A stretch of DNA of 28,309 bases from positions 1 through 28,309 of the IMG/VR virus record IMGVR_UViG_3300009106_000022, one strand, 5' to 3'. Below, one piece after another: positions 1 to 6,590 of this stretch. This DNA comes from a virus. Made by a program: the position numbers and the translations under genes. The notes beneath the pieces are model-generated. The model did not search any database. It worked only from the letters and a program-made list of their open reading frames with translations, and had not been told where the DNA came from. Each line of letters begins with the position of its first letter. Position 1 is the stretch's first letter.

Positions 1-242
1 TCAATTTGAAACCAGTTGATGCCTTGTTCGGCATCGAATCTAGCTTGTACCATATATAAGATTTCCTGAATATCCTCGTCAGTAAGTTCCTTCCCTAGCA
101 AATACTTAGGAGGCTTATCCATGTCCATTAGATTATTGAACATCTCACGTACATCAGGAGCTGACCAAATGTCAGCAATAGCTTGCCCATCAATAAAGGC
201 TTGTTTGTAGGACTCTATGTGGTCCCAATCAGATTGGCTCAT
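1..242 (-). CDS. Hypothetical acidic protein, partial (3' end outside window)
   Basis: The gene starts with ATG at 242 after the SD GGAGGTGAGTG and stays open to the left edge (80 codons seen), so its end is missing. The first 13 residues, MSQSDWDHIESYK, are nearly those of the gene at 558-833 (MTKSDWDHIESYK), and the DNA for this stretch is almost identical in both, so the two share a duplicated 5' end although their downstream parts differ. The visible remainder is acidic and helical. No known domain was recognised. Its start overlaps the end of the 34-residue gene at 228-332, which implies translational coupling. Confidence 0.8.
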   Translation of the reverse strand, partial: MSQSDWDHIESYKQAFIDGQAIADIWSAPDVREMFNNLMDMDKPPKYLLGKELTDEDIQEILYMVQARFDAEQGINWFQI

Positions 243-332
243 CACTCACCTCCGACATTTCGTGCCAGTCTTCGGGCAAATTCTCAGATAAAAAGTGCCC
301 TGACAGGCGTTGAAACAATTGGTTTCTATTCA
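228..332 (-). CDS. Small hypothetical protein, 34 aa
   Basis: A 34-codon frame begins at ATG 332, inside the last codons of the 326-580 gene (TATGAATAG overlap), and ends with TGA at 228, past the start of the next gene at 242. Its C-terminal EVSDEPI is encoded by the SD and start region of that next gene. The tight overlap on both sides is the main support that this is a translated member of the operon, since the protein is too short for homology. No function is proposed. Confidence 0.6.
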
Positions 333-580
333 TAGTCTTTCTCCGTTAGTATTTCTTCGACCTCTAAGTGTTTCAACACTTCGTGCCATATAGTGTCTTT
401 GAACGTGAGGTCCTCTAGTATCGTAATGTAAATGTCCTTAGCGATTCTATCTACCACAGGGTCGTCGTTCAGGTGAGTCGCGCAATAGGGGATTCTCTCT
501 TGTCGTAAACGCTCGAGCATATACTGTAAGTGCCCTTGTATAGCGTCAACTTGAACCTCAGTTAGCGGTGCGTTCATCAT
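326..580 (-). CDS. Hypothetical acidic helical protein, 84 aa
   Basis: Tandem ATG codons at 580 and 577 follow the SD GGAG in GGAGAAAGACA; the second is equally plausible. The protein is acidic and probably all-helical, with a segment IAKDIYITILEDL that resembles in pattern the ERITEDMDLKSLHIFVY segment of its upstream neighbour (558-833), so the two may be diverged paralogues. It overlaps that neighbour by 23 bases at its 5' end and the 34-residue gene by 7 bases at its 3' end. No catalytic motif is visible and the function is unknown. Confidence 0.8.
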   Translation of the reverse strand: MMNAPLTEVQVDAIQGHLQYMLERLRQERIPYCATHLNDDPVVDRIAKDIYITILEDLTFKDTIWHEVLKHLEVEEILTEKDYE

Positions 581-833
581 TGTCTTTCTCCGTTAATTTA
601 TTCGTAAGGATTTGCATATACACGGGTTGTTCATCTTCTCCCTCCCACATATCAAGATCACTAACTACCTGCGCTAGTGTTTCTGCGTCTTCCATATAGA
701 TTTCGAATAAGGTCTCATAGACAAAGATATGCAGCGACTTCAAGTCCATGTCCTCGGTGATTCTTTCAGCTACTGAGTCGCATAGGTCTTCATATTTGTA
801 GGACTCTATGTGGTCCCAATCAGATTTAGTCAT
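558..833 (-). CDS. Hypothetical acidic protein, 91 aa, shares N-terminus with the gene at 1-242
   Basis: ATG 833 follows the SD GGAGGAGTGATTA. Residues 1-13 (MTKSDWDHIESYK) almost match the N-terminus of the gene at 1-242, while the rest differs. Residues ~20-50 carry a pattern of the form ER(I)-x4-MD-x3-L-x2-FVY-x6-Y that is also seen in the 23071-23493 protein (AEKLIKSMDMDELQQIVFDKF). From general knowledge, small phage proteins with such a helical motif are common, but no function is known to me. It is strongly acidic overall and probably cytoplasmic. Confidence 0.8.
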   Translation of the reverse strand: MTKSDWDHIESYKYEDLCDSVAERITEDMDLKSLHIFVYETLFEIYMEDAETLAQVVSDLDMWEGEDEQPVYMQILTNKLTEKDNDERTAN

Positions 834-927
834 TAATCACTCCTCCCTCTTCCTCAATCCTACGAACCAAGTCTTCATAGGCATCGTGATTAACGAGACT
901 ACGATCTATCTCGTCTTCCCAACTCAT
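826..927 (-). CDS. Small hypothetical protein, 33 aa
   Basis: This 33-codon frame starts at ATG 927, which overlaps the TGA stop of the 924-1187 gene (ATGA), and ends at 826 inside the start region of the 558-833 gene. The sequence begins MSWEDEIDRSLVNHDAYEDL and is acidic and helical. The ATGA junction upstream and the 8-base overlap downstream match the coupling pattern of the other genes in this cluster, which is why it is called despite its size. Confidence 0.55.
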   Translation of the reverse strand: MSWEDEIDRSLVNHDAYEDLVRRIEEEGGVIND

Positions 928-1187
928 GTTCCTGTACCATCTGCGTTGTTAAAGTAGACGCTCAACCAACTCACTAGATCATCTTTCCGGTTAGGTATTT
1001 CGACTATGTGTGGTCCTTCATGCAATGTCCACAACACGCCACAGGGTGATTCTATGGTTCTTGTTTGCTCCCCTTTCTTGGCATCACTAACCACCTCTTT
1101 CCATCGCTTCACGGCCTCTTTCTTTGTGCCAAACCACTCATAGTAATGGGCATACCCATCATCAAAGTCTATTCTCCAAATTCTCAT
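924..1187 (-). CDS. Hypothetical protein, 87 aa
   Basis: ATG 1187 follows the strong SD GGAGGTGAAAT. The protein begins MRIWRIDFDDGYAHYYEWFG and contains a basic helical stretch (TKKEAVKRWKEVVSDAKKGE, residues ~21-40), so it looks like a small alpha/beta fold. I do not recognise a family. Its stop overlaps the start of the 33-residue gene (ATGA), consistent with operonic translation. Confidence 0.8.
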   Translation of the reverse strand: MRIWRIDFDDGYAHYYEWFGTKKEAVKRWKEVVSDAKKGEQTRTIESPCGVLWTLHEGPHIVEIPNRKDDLVSWLSVYFNNADGTGT

Positions 1188-1190
1188 ATT

Positions 1191-1331
1191 TCACCTCCAC
1201 ATAGCAGGGCTGTCTTCTATAAGCCAGTCTTCTAGTTGCTCGATAACTTCTTCGTGAGAAAAATCACGATTAATTGCGTCATCTCCGAAAGTAAGTTCGT
1301 AGACTTCTTCTATAAATTGCTTATCAGTCAT
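1191..1331 (-). CDS. Small acidic hypothetical protein, 46 aa
   Basis: ATG 1331 has a full-length SD, GGAGGTGAGTG, and the frame ends at TGA 1191, four bases before the next start; its last codons (MWR) run into that gene's SD. The protein is helical and acidic, with DFSHEEVIEQLEDWLIED at residues ~24-41. The upstream gene (1324-1470) overlaps it by 8 bases. It was found by reading the gap between longer frames. Function unknown. Confidence 0.7.
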   Translation of the reverse strand: MTDKQFIEEVYELTFGDDAINRDFSHEEVIEQLEDWLIEDSPAMWR

Positions 1332-1470
1332 CACTCACCTCCTCAATATCAAACCCACTAAGATCATCACATTCAACGCAGTGTAAGAGATATTTCATAA
1401 TAGCCTCGGATACAAATATCTCATCGTCACCCTCAAACACAATTTCGAATGTCACTTTGTATTTACTCAT
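1324..1470 (-). CDS. Small hypothetical protein, 48 aa, EVSDD tail
   Basis: ATG 1470 lies behind the SD GGAGGTGAGCG. The protein starts MSKYKVTFEIVFEGDDEIFV (likely a beta-hairpin) and ends EEVSDD, where GAG-GTG-AGT-GAT is simultaneously the SD and start of the 1191-1331 gene. It may be a short relative of the 1463-1717 and 1710-2051 proteins, with which it shares beta-strand character and the tail, but the similarity is weak. Confidence 0.7.
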   Translation of the reverse strand: MSKYKVTFEIVFEGDDEIFVSEAIMKYLLHCVECDDLSGFDIEEVSDD

Positions 1471-1717
1471 CGCTCACCTCCAGTTGACTGTCGTCTAGTC
1501 CTGCAATATAATTTCTCGGCACTAACTCCACCTTAGTCACGAGCAACACAGCATATTCAAAGTCGCTCTCCTTTTTACCAGATGCTTTAATAGCGTCTTC
1601 AATAATGAAGTCGCCATTCGGGGGCATACGCCAGTCATTCCACTCTATTGAGAAAGAACAAGGCTTCTCAAACTCAACCAGAATCGTTCCATCTGCATGT
1701 GTTACTTTGTCACTCAT
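1463..1717 (-). CDS. Hypothetical protein, 84 aa, EVSDE tail
   Basis: I chose ATG 1717, which has the SD GGAGGTGAGTG immediately upstream; an in-frame GTG at 1720 lies within the SD spacer and is unlikely to be used. The protein looks beta-rich and acidic. The segment DFEYAVLLVTKVELVPRNY (residues ~52-70) is similar to DFEVLEVAKMERVFFADF in the 1710-2051 protein, so the two may be paralogues. It ends EVSDE, encoded by the SD and start of the next gene. Function unknown. Confidence 0.8.
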   Translation of the reverse strand: MSDKVTHADGTILVEFEKPCSFSIEWNDWRMPPNGDFIIEDAIKASGKKESDFEYAVLLVTKVELVPRNYIAGLDDSQLEVSDE

Positions 1718-2051
1718 CACTCACCTCCTCCCAATGTGAGAATACGTTATCCCAATTAACGAGTACTTCTTTCCATTGCTCGAAATCTTCACGGGTTTTT
1801 AATCTGGCTAACTCTGACTCCGTGATCGTCGTTGATCCGAAGTCAGCGAAGAACACTCGCTCCATCTTTGCGACCTCCAATACTTCAAAATCCATATGCT
1901 TCCCAATCACCTCCTCGTCTGGTTCAAAGTAATAGAATATTCCCTCATCATCTTCGCCAGCATCCTTGCCATCCCAGTTAGTGACGGCAAATAACGTATC
2001 CTCCTTGCCGTCGTCGTTCCACTTAACTTTCACTTTCACTCGATCATTCAT
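1710..2051 (-). CDS. Hypothetical acidic protein, 113 aa, EVSDE tail
   Basis: ATG 2051 is preferred over the in-frame GTG at 2054 because the SD GGAGGTGAGTG is spaced for it. The N-terminal half is beta-rich (MNDRVKVKVKWNDDGKEDTL); the C-terminal part is helical (ESELARLKTREDFEQWKEV). It ends HWEEVSDE, with the last codons doubling as the next gene's SD and start (8-base overlap with 1463-1717). It is probably paralogous to that gene through the shared DFE...V..V..V segment. No known domain recognised. Confidence 0.8.
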   Translation of the reverse strand: MNDRVKVKVKWNDDGKEDTLFAVTNWDGKDAGEDDEGIFYYFEPDEEVIGKHMDFEVLEVAKMERVFFADFGSTTITESELARLKTREDFEQWKEVLVNWDNVFSHWEEVSDE

Positions 2052-2178
2052 CACTCACCTCCCCATCATTACCACTAGAAAGGGGGAATATAATGGTTAC
2101 GTTATCGACGTTGCGATCTGTAATCGCATAACTCGATGGACATGTGTTTATCCACTCCCAGAATTCTTCGTTAGTCAT
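2044..2178 (-). CDS. Small hypothetical protein, 44 aa, EVSDE tail
   Basis: The frame runs from ATG 2178 (SD GGAGAATGAACGAGTG, a little long in spacing) to TGA 2044. It starts MTNEEFWEWINTCPSSYAIT and ends GEVSDE, the same C-terminal signature as its downstream neighbours, because its end overlaps the 2051 start by 8 bases. It lies in a 140-base gap between longer genes, exactly filling it, which supports it being real. Function unknown. Confidence 0.7.
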   Translation of the reverse strand: MTNEEFWEWINTCPSSYAITDRNVDNVTIIFPLSSGNDGEVSDE

Positions 2179-2193
2179 CACTCGTTCATTCTC

Positions 2194-2469
2194 CTATAGT
2201 TGATCGAACAACGCCCAATTACCACCTAATTCATTGATGTGGTTCTCGTTTAATTGATCTGCTATCATCTCATCAAGTATTGTGTACTCACCTGAACGCT
2301 CATAGTCTTCTTCCTCCCATTCGTTAGGTGGGCGTTCTTCTGCGAGGAACGCGAAGTATTCATTAGCATCTGAATCTTTCATTTCCTTTAACCGCTCGTC
2401 ACTTGGACGGCTGTTTGTTATCTCAAATAAGTACGATTGGTAAGTTCGCACTAGATCTTGTATATCCAT
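2194..2469 (-). CDS. Hypothetical acidic protein, 91 aa
   Basis: ATG 2469 follows the SD GGAGGTGAGCA. The protein is acidic and apparently all-helical, with a central proline/tryptophan-containing acidic segment (ERPPNEWEEEDYERSGEY, residues ~45-62). It starts three bases after the stop of the 2473-2751 gene and is followed 15 bases later by the 44-residue gene. No recognised family. Confidence 0.8.
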   Translation of the reverse strand: MDIQDLVRTYQSYLFEITNSRPSDERLKEMKDSDANEYFAFLAEERPPNEWEEEDYERSGEYTILDEMIADQLNENHINELGGNWALFDQL

Positions 2470-2472
2470 TGC

Positions 2473-2751
2473 TCACCTCCATTCCTGTTTTTCATGGTCA
2501 AATACATCATCAGTTAGAAGTCTGATGTGGTTAAGAATGCCGAACCTCCCGTCACCGTGGATGCTATTAAGCAGTTTCTCTGCCTGACCAATAGCGATAA
2601 GATCTTCTGTATCGAAGATAACTGTTCTTGTCACTTCTTTACTTTTATCAAATTTGACTAGAATATAGTCGTTGCCATCTTTAATTTCACAGTACTCGAG
2701 GCCATGTCTGTGTAGGGCGTCCATTAGGTCTTCTACAGTATAGGTTTTCAT
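2473..2751 (-). CDS. Hypothetical protein, 92 aa
   Basis: The start is taken as ATG 2751 (MKTYTVEDLMDALHRHG), which has the SD GGAAGGA seven bases upstream; an in-frame TTG at 2766 overlaps that SD and the preceding terminator's T-run, so it is unlikely. The protein looks alpha/beta, with a strand pair around DYILVKFDKSKEVTRTVIF. It is the first gene of the left cluster after the terminator at 2765-2789, so its expression depends on read-through or on a promoter I could not identify. Function unknown. Confidence 0.75.
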   Translation of the reverse strand: MKTYTVEDLMDALHRHGLEYCEIKDGNDYILVKFDKSKEVTRTVIFDTEDLIAIGQAEKLLNSIHGDGRFGILNHIRLLTDDVFDHEKQEWR

Positions 2752-2764
2752 AATTTTTCCTTCC

Positions 2765-2789
2765 AAAAAAATGCCCGCACGAGGCGGGC
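2765..2789 (-). terminator. Rho-independent terminator after the SSB-like gene
   Basis: On the minus strand GCCCGC, a five-base loop and GCGGGC form a perfect six-base-pair GC stem, followed by A and seven T residues. It lies 15 bases after the stop of the SSB-like gene and separates the replication module from the left cluster of small genes. Confidence 0.9.
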
Positions 2790-2803
2790 TAATGAGGGCG
2801 TGG

Positions 2804-3532
2804 TTAAAAGGGTAATTCGTCTGAAGGAATATAAGGGTCCTGCGAAATAATTTCTATAGCTTTTTCACGTAGTGGCATCAGATCAGCCATAAGATCTTTA
2901 CTTAAAGCGGGAACGACAGGGTGTATATTAGTAAGTACTGTTTTGCCTTGAAAACTAAACTGCGTTTGAGTTTGTAGGTAATGTATGCCATTTTCCCTCA
3001 AAGTCCTCATATGCTTTTCGAACGGAGCGATAGAGGATCTAATTATCTTAAAGCTGTAAGGTACATCGCCTTCTTCAAAGTTCATGGGGATTACAGCTAA
3101 TTGAATGGCGTTAGTACAGCGCTTTCCTTTGCCTCCTCTACCTGTTCCCCATACATCATGTTCACAAGTGCTGCATAGTCCACCTTCTTCTACTTTAGGG
3201 TCTTTGGCTTTTTCAGATGTAGTAGCGGATAGATTTTTCTTATCTGAATCTATTGCCCAACATGACGGTGGTTCATTATTCCCTGACATACTCCATTCTG
3301 TTTCATAATATTCGTTTTTATAGGCGTAAGCTAAGATGATTACATTTAGTAATGATAGCGGTTTGTCATTAGGGCCAGCATCAGATAAATTAAACATATC
3401 ATTCATTCTGCTGATAGAGCGCCATTGCGGTTTTTCGATTACGACTCGCTCCTCCATTTCTTTCTTTAATTCATCGGGGATAGCCGCTACTTGTTTTTGT
3501 AAATCAGTATTGATAGTAAGCTCAGTAGTCAT
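2804..3532 (-). CDS. Putative ssDNA-binding protein with Cys4 zinc motif and SSB-like tail
   Basis: This 242-residue protein has four cysteines in the pattern C-x(~26)-CxxC-x15-C (residues ~91-138, with CSTCEHDVWG and GKGKRCTNAI), a likely zinc site, and ends in the acidic tail SDELPF. Bacterial SSB ends in DDDIPF, and an acidic tail closing with a hydrophobic residue is typical of replication ssDNA-binding proteins. Similar Zn proteins of about this size sit beside polymerases and RecB-like nucleases in many phages. The start ATG 3532 has the SD AAGGA, with a recurrent dyad motif ~20 bases upstream and a terminator after the stop, so it may be made as a separate, abundant transcript. The SSB role is inferred from the tail, zinc motif and context rather than a visible OB-fold. 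Confidence 0.6.
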   Translation of the reverse strand: MTTELTINTDLQKQVAAIPDELKKEMEERVVIEKPQWRSISRMNDMFNLSDAGPNDKPLSLLNVIILAYAYKNEYYETEWSMSGNNEPPSCWAIDSDKKNLSATTSEKAKDPKVEEGGLCSTCEHDVWGTGRGGKGKRCTNAIQLAVIPMNFEEGDVPYSFKIIRSSIAPFEKHMRTLRENGIHYLQTQTQFSFQGKTVLTNIHPVVPALSKDLMADLMPLREKAIEIISQDPYIPSDELPF

Positions 3533-3547
3533 TAGTATTCCTTAGTG

Positions 3548-3571
3548 TTTATTAGTATTGCTTATATTATC
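3548..3571 (-). promoter_or_regulatory. Candidate promoter/operator dyad motif upstream of the SSB-like gene
   Basis: Reading the minus strand, ATATAAGCAATACTAATA matches the recurrent intergenic motif found at 9051, 14158, 16393, 21423 and 25425. It sits just before the SD of the SSB-like gene. It may be a promoter for the phage-encoded RNA polymerase or an operator. Confidence 0.4.
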
Positions 3572-3572
3572 A

Positions 3573-3941
3573 TTATCGAGAACGAAAGTTAATTGTTCTT
3601 CGGGTAAAAGGTTTAAGTCCGGGGACTTCACTTCCTGTTTCTAGTATTTCTCTAAAAGCTGTAATTGCTGGTCTACGTTCAAGTAGGTATGGTTGTTTTG
3701 TAGCTAATATGTAGTCATAGAAAGCTTCCCAATTATCTACTGTAGGGACGACTTTTTCAGAAATCGAGACTGTGGCTGTATCGCCTCGCATAGCAGTTAT
3801 ATTTTGATCGTCCATAGCCTCTAACAGTTGCGTTTCTAGTTCTGCCTTCTCTCGGCTTTTTTGTTTCTTTATTGATTCTAAATCAGCTAATTCTTCACGC
3901 TTTTCTTTCAAAGCTTCGATCAGTTCACCTATTGGCTTCAT
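3573..3941 (-). CDS. Coiled-coil hypothetical protein of the replication module, 122 aa
   Basis: Residues ~5-45 form a charged heptad-like coiled coil (ALKEKREELADLESIKKQKS), followed by a small alpha/beta part with LLERRPAITAFREILETG and a basic C-terminus (RRTINFRSR). In organisation it resembles small Gp157-like phage coiled-coil proteins found next to ssDNA-binding and recombination genes, but I am not sure of the family. ATG 3941 has the SD CGGAG and overlaps the end of the SNF2 helicase gene by 17 bases, so the two are translationally coupled. Confidence 0.8.
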   Translation of the reverse strand: MKPIGELIEALKEKREELADLESIKKQKSREKAELETQLLEAMDDQNITAMRGDTATVSISEKVVPTVDNWEAFYDYILATKQPYLLERRPAITAFREILETGSEVPGLKPFTRRTINFRSR

Positions 3942-5310
3942 CTTCTAACTCCGTTAATTGTTTAAATAGTTGCAGTAATGAATCCATACGATTCAATTTA
4001 CCGTCAAGTTTTTCATAGACGGCAACCTCCCAAGTATTTCTGGCAGCTATCAATATAGTTTCGGTTTTCTTCTTCTGTCCTGCCCGATAAATCCTCCTGT
4101 TAAATTGTTGGAAATGTTCAGCGTTATAAGTAGGGCTCGCCCATATAGTAGTGACTCCTTTTGTGAGTGTAAGTCCGTGAGCTGCTGATTGAGGGTGAGC
4201 GAATAGGACTTGATATGCTCCTTTTTGGTAATGTTTTACAATACTAGTTCTTTCGGAAGTCTTAACCGATCCGTCGATAACCGCAAAAGTGATACCTTCT
4301 TTTTCAGCTAGGGCGCACAACGCATTACGTTCATGAGTCCAGTTGAATGCCACTACTGAATGAGACCGTTCTTTAATTAATGAAATGATTAAGTTATATC
4401 GGGCTTCATCTATAACATGTGACGATCCTTCGTTATCATATACGGCCCCACTGGCTACTTGTAGTAGCTTTTTTACTAATACTCCAGCATGAATTGCTTC
4501 TAGAAAATTTCCGTCTGCTAGTTCTAATAGAGCGTCTTTTTTTAAAGCTTTATAGGCTCGCTCTTGTTTCTTCGATAGATCGGTATAAATTACCTTCTTA
4601 GTGTTAGGAGGGATTGATATACAATCTTCAAAACGATGTCTAATAGTTATATCTTTAAGTGAAGCAGCTACTTTAGCTTCAGCGTCTTCTTTATCAAGCC
4701 ATTGCACCATGTGTTTTCCTGCGCCTACTTGTTTCGGTTCGCAGACTTGTGCTCTGAAACTAAAAAAACGTTCTCCTAGACGTTCCCCATCATCAACGAT
4801 GAGGGTAGGGTGCCACATATCTAAGATAGTGTTCGAATTGGGGGTACCTGATAGAGCTATTCTATATTTAAATGCTTCGCGTATATATGCAGCTGCTTTA
4901 CTTCGTTGACTAGTTCTCCGTTTGTAAGCGGTAAACTCATCTATAACTAACCACTCGAACTGTTGTAATAAATCTTCTGCGTTATTAGCAATCCATTTAA
5001 CCGCATCATGGTTTGTGATTACAACGTCAGTGTTCATATCGAAGGCTTGTTTTCTATTTTTAGCGTACGCTATTGAGTACGTTAATCCCGGAGTAAAATG
5101 CTCAATGTCATCGCCCCACGAGGGTTTTAGTATAGATAAAGGGGCGAGAACTAACATACGTCCATATGATTCTTTGTTTATACGAGCTTGGTAGTAACGT
5201 TCTAACACCGCTCGAGTCTTACCTGTTCCTGGATCTGACGTAATCAGAGCTCTAGGGCTTTTCGTAAGGAACTCTACGGTTTGTTTTTGATGCTCATATA
5301 AAGGTAGCAT
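3925..5310 (-). CDS. SNF2-type superfamily 2 DNA helicase/translocase
   Basis: The 461-residue protein has ordered SF2 motifs: Walker A SDPGTGKT at residues ~25-32, a DEAH-box variant DEFT at 124-127, motif III SGTP at 154-157, and motif VI QQFNRRIYRAGQ near 400-411, whose spaced arginines and RxGQ are characteristic of Snf2 proteins. The second RecA-like domain (VVAFNWTHERNAL, GLTLTKGVTTIWASP) is complete. Such phage helicases are thought to remodel DNA during replication or recombination. The start at 5310 follows the SD AGGAGG and overlaps a possible small upstream frame as TAATG. Flanking SSB-like and nuclease genes place it in the replication/recombination operon. Confidence 0.93.
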   Translation of the reverse strand: MLPLYEHQKQTVEFLTKSPRALITSDPGTGKTRAVLERYYQARINKESYGRMLVLAPLSILKPSWGDDIEHFTPGLTYSIAYAKNRKQAFDMNTDVVITNHDAVKWIANNAEDLLQQFEWLVIDEFTAYKRRTSQRSKAAAYIREAFKYRIALSGTPNSNTILDMWHPTLIVDDGERLGERFFSFRAQVCEPKQVGAGKHMVQWLDKEDAEAKVAASLKDITIRHRFEDCISIPPNTKKVIYTDLSKKQERAYKALKKDALLELADGNFLEAIHAGVLVKKLLQVASGAVYDNEGSSHVIDEARYNLIISLIKERSHSVVAFNWTHERNALCALAEKEGITFAVIDGSVKTSERTSIVKHYQKGAYQVLFAHPQSAAHGLTLTKGVTTIWASPTYNAEHFQQFNRRIYRAGQKKKTETILIAARNTWEVAVYEKLDGKLNRMDSLLQLFKQLTELEDEANR

Positions 5311-5432
5311 TAACGCCTCCTGTTGTTTTTATATTTGAAGTGCTGCCGTGCTTCAGCAACTATACTAGCTAGTTGCAACGCTTTAATTATCGTGGACAGT
5401 ACCGAGATCGTCTTGTATATTATGTGTGCTTT
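5310..5432 (-). CDS. Possible small basic protein, 41 aa
   Basis: A frame starting MKAHIIYKTISVLSTIIKAL ends KYKNNRRR with a TAA that overlaps the SNF2 start (TAATG), the type of junction seen between real genes here. It has a hydrophobic N-terminal half and a basic tail. Against it: no clear SD precedes ATG 5432 and it overlaps the 3' end of the 5383-5628 gene by 50 bases. It may be made by reinitiation, or it may be only the 73-base spacer between genes. Confidence 0.35.
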   Translation of the reverse strand, partial: KAHIIYKTISVLSTIIKALQLASIVAEARQHFKYKNNRRR

Positions 5433-5628
5433 CATAAGTAATAATCGTCCATATAAGTTTGAGTACAATTCCGAAAAAGACGATGTATAAAACAAAGTCT
5501 AAAGTAAAATTAAGGAATAATTTCAGCGCTTCTAGTATCATGAGCGCACAACTTATATGAGTTGAATATTTTATGAATTTATCTTCTTGTAGAGCTTTAA
5601 AGGCTCTCCTATACTTGTCAAAGTTCAT
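5383..5628 (-). CDS. Small membrane protein, 81 aa
   Basis: The start is ATG 5628 (MNFDKYRRAFKALQ), preceded by AAGGAG at good spacing, 14 bases after the nuclease gene's stop; a longer upstream extension would overlap the nuclease gene and lacks this SD. After a basic amphipathic N-terminus there are two hydrophobic segments (residues ~23-42 and ~44-66, the latter FTLDFVLYIVFFGIVLKLIW), so the protein is probably inserted in the inner membrane. It sits oddly between two DNA-processing genes; no family was recognised. Confidence 0.75.
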   Translation of the reverse strand: MNFDKYRRAFKALQEDKFIKYSTHISCALMILEALKLFLNFTLDFVLYIVFFGIVLKLIWTIITYESTHNIQDDLGTVHDN

Positions 5629-5642
5629 TACATTCTCCTTCG

Positions 5643-6329
5643 TTATAAATCTACACCGTAATCGCAATCGCCCGAAGTACGATACGAACACCACCTGCAA
5701 GCTTGTTGGGATGGTTTAGGCGGGAATTCAGTAGCGGTGGTCATTGTTTTTGCGCGTTCTACCCATCTAGGATAGAAGAGCATCGCTTGTGCGCGGGTAT
5801 ATGTTTGTTCTGACACTACAGCATGGTCTAAATACCATAATTCTGTACGTATAAATTCTAGTTCTGGATATCGTACGAACGAGGCTATGGCATAAAGCAA
5901 CGCTTGTTGTCCATGGGATATCTCATTGCCGAATTTTCGTCCTGTTTTATAGTCGATAACTCGAGCTGATGTATCATCTAAACGGATCATGGCATCGAGT
6001 TTTATACGAGCCCAGACATCTTCAGCTCGCCACTCGCAGATCTCCCAATCTTGAGTAAAGCCCCAATCACCTTCTAGTTCGACTTGGCCTTCGGCGTAGA
6101 GATCTTTCAGCTCTTTAAAGCTGTCTGTAAATTTTTCTAATGTTTTCGGAAATTCTATATTACCTTTTACAAACTCTTCGGCTTGTTCATGGATATCAGT
6201 TCCACGTTTAGCCGCAGGGTGCTGCGGTTCAAGTATTTTCTTTATTTTTTGTAAATAGCTACGGAAAGGGCATTTTTCGAAAGTCGATAATGCTGAGTAT
6301 GACCATGTAGGTATACGTTCTTCAGTCAT
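5643..6329 (-). CDS. PD-(D/E)XK nuclease, Cas4/RecB-like, with Fe-S cysteines
   Basis: The 228-residue protein has the RecB-like core: RGTDIHEQAE (His 47), an acidic strand LDAMIRLDD followed by VIDYKTGRK (the D...DxK catalytic set, residues ~111-128) and QALLYAIA (motif QhxxY). Cys20 (KCPFRSYL) and the C-terminal set Cys211, Cys214 and Cys222 (ACRWCSYRTSGDC) match the four-cysteine [4Fe-4S] pattern of Cas4 and AddB nucleases. It is most likely an exonuclease for recombination or end processing; a CRISPR role is not implied, since no cas genes are near. ATG 6329 has the SD AGGAG. Confidence 0.9.
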   Translation of the reverse strand: MTEERIPTWSYSALSTFEKCPFRSYLQKIKKILEPQHPAAKRGTDIHEQAEEFVKGNIEFPKTLEKFTDSFKELKDLYAEGQVELEGDWGFTQDWEICEWRAEDVWARIKLDAMIRLDDTSARVIDYKTGRKFGNEISHGQQALLYAIASFVRYPELEFIRTELWYLDHAVVSEQTYTRAQAMLFYPRWVERAKTMTTATEFPPKPSQQACRWCSYRTSGDCDYGVDL

Positions 6330-6338
6330 TAGTATCTC

Positions 6339-6590
6339 CTAGTGGATATTAGCTTCTTCAAATTCTTCATATTGCCTATAGAACTCAGTTAGTTTAGGCA
6401 TGAACGCTTCCATGTCTACGCCTTGTAAGATATCTACAGTTGTAGCTTTTATAAAAGTGTCTAAGTCTTCAAATAATTTACTATCGTCTTCACCTCTGTC
6501 CGCCGCTTCTTGTAAAAATTCGCCTGCTGAATTAAGAGTTAATATAATAAGCATGCGTTCATTATCAGTTAATGGGTTACGTTTTGGCAT
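6339..6590 (-). CDS. Hypothetical acidic helical protein, 83 aa
   Basis: ATG 6590 follows a strong SD (GGAGG) located within the last codons of the PrimPol gene, which it overlaps by 22 bases. The protein is mostly helical and acidic (EEFEEANIH at the C-terminus). Its place between the PrimPol-helicase and the nuclease suggests an accessory replication role, but no motif proves it. Confidence 0.8.
   Translation of the reverse strand: MPKRNPLTDNERMLIILTLNSAGEFLQEAADRGEDDSKLFEDLDTFIKATTVDILQGVDMEAFMPKLTEFYRQYEEFEEANIH

Noticed and set aside
1648-1932. Plus-strand frame of 94 residues, and similar plus-strand frames between 1 and 25 kb
   Set aside because: They lie opposite well-supported minus-strand genes, lack SD sequences and have Ser/Leu-rich shadow composition.
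2147-2155. DnaA-box-like TTATCCACT
   Set aside because: It has one mismatch and lies within the 44-residue gene, so it is probably chance.
5643-6329. Cas4 as part of a CRISPR system
   Set aside because: The nuclease has the Cas4-type Fe-S pattern but there are no other cas genes and no repeat-spacer array; it sits in a phage replication operon.
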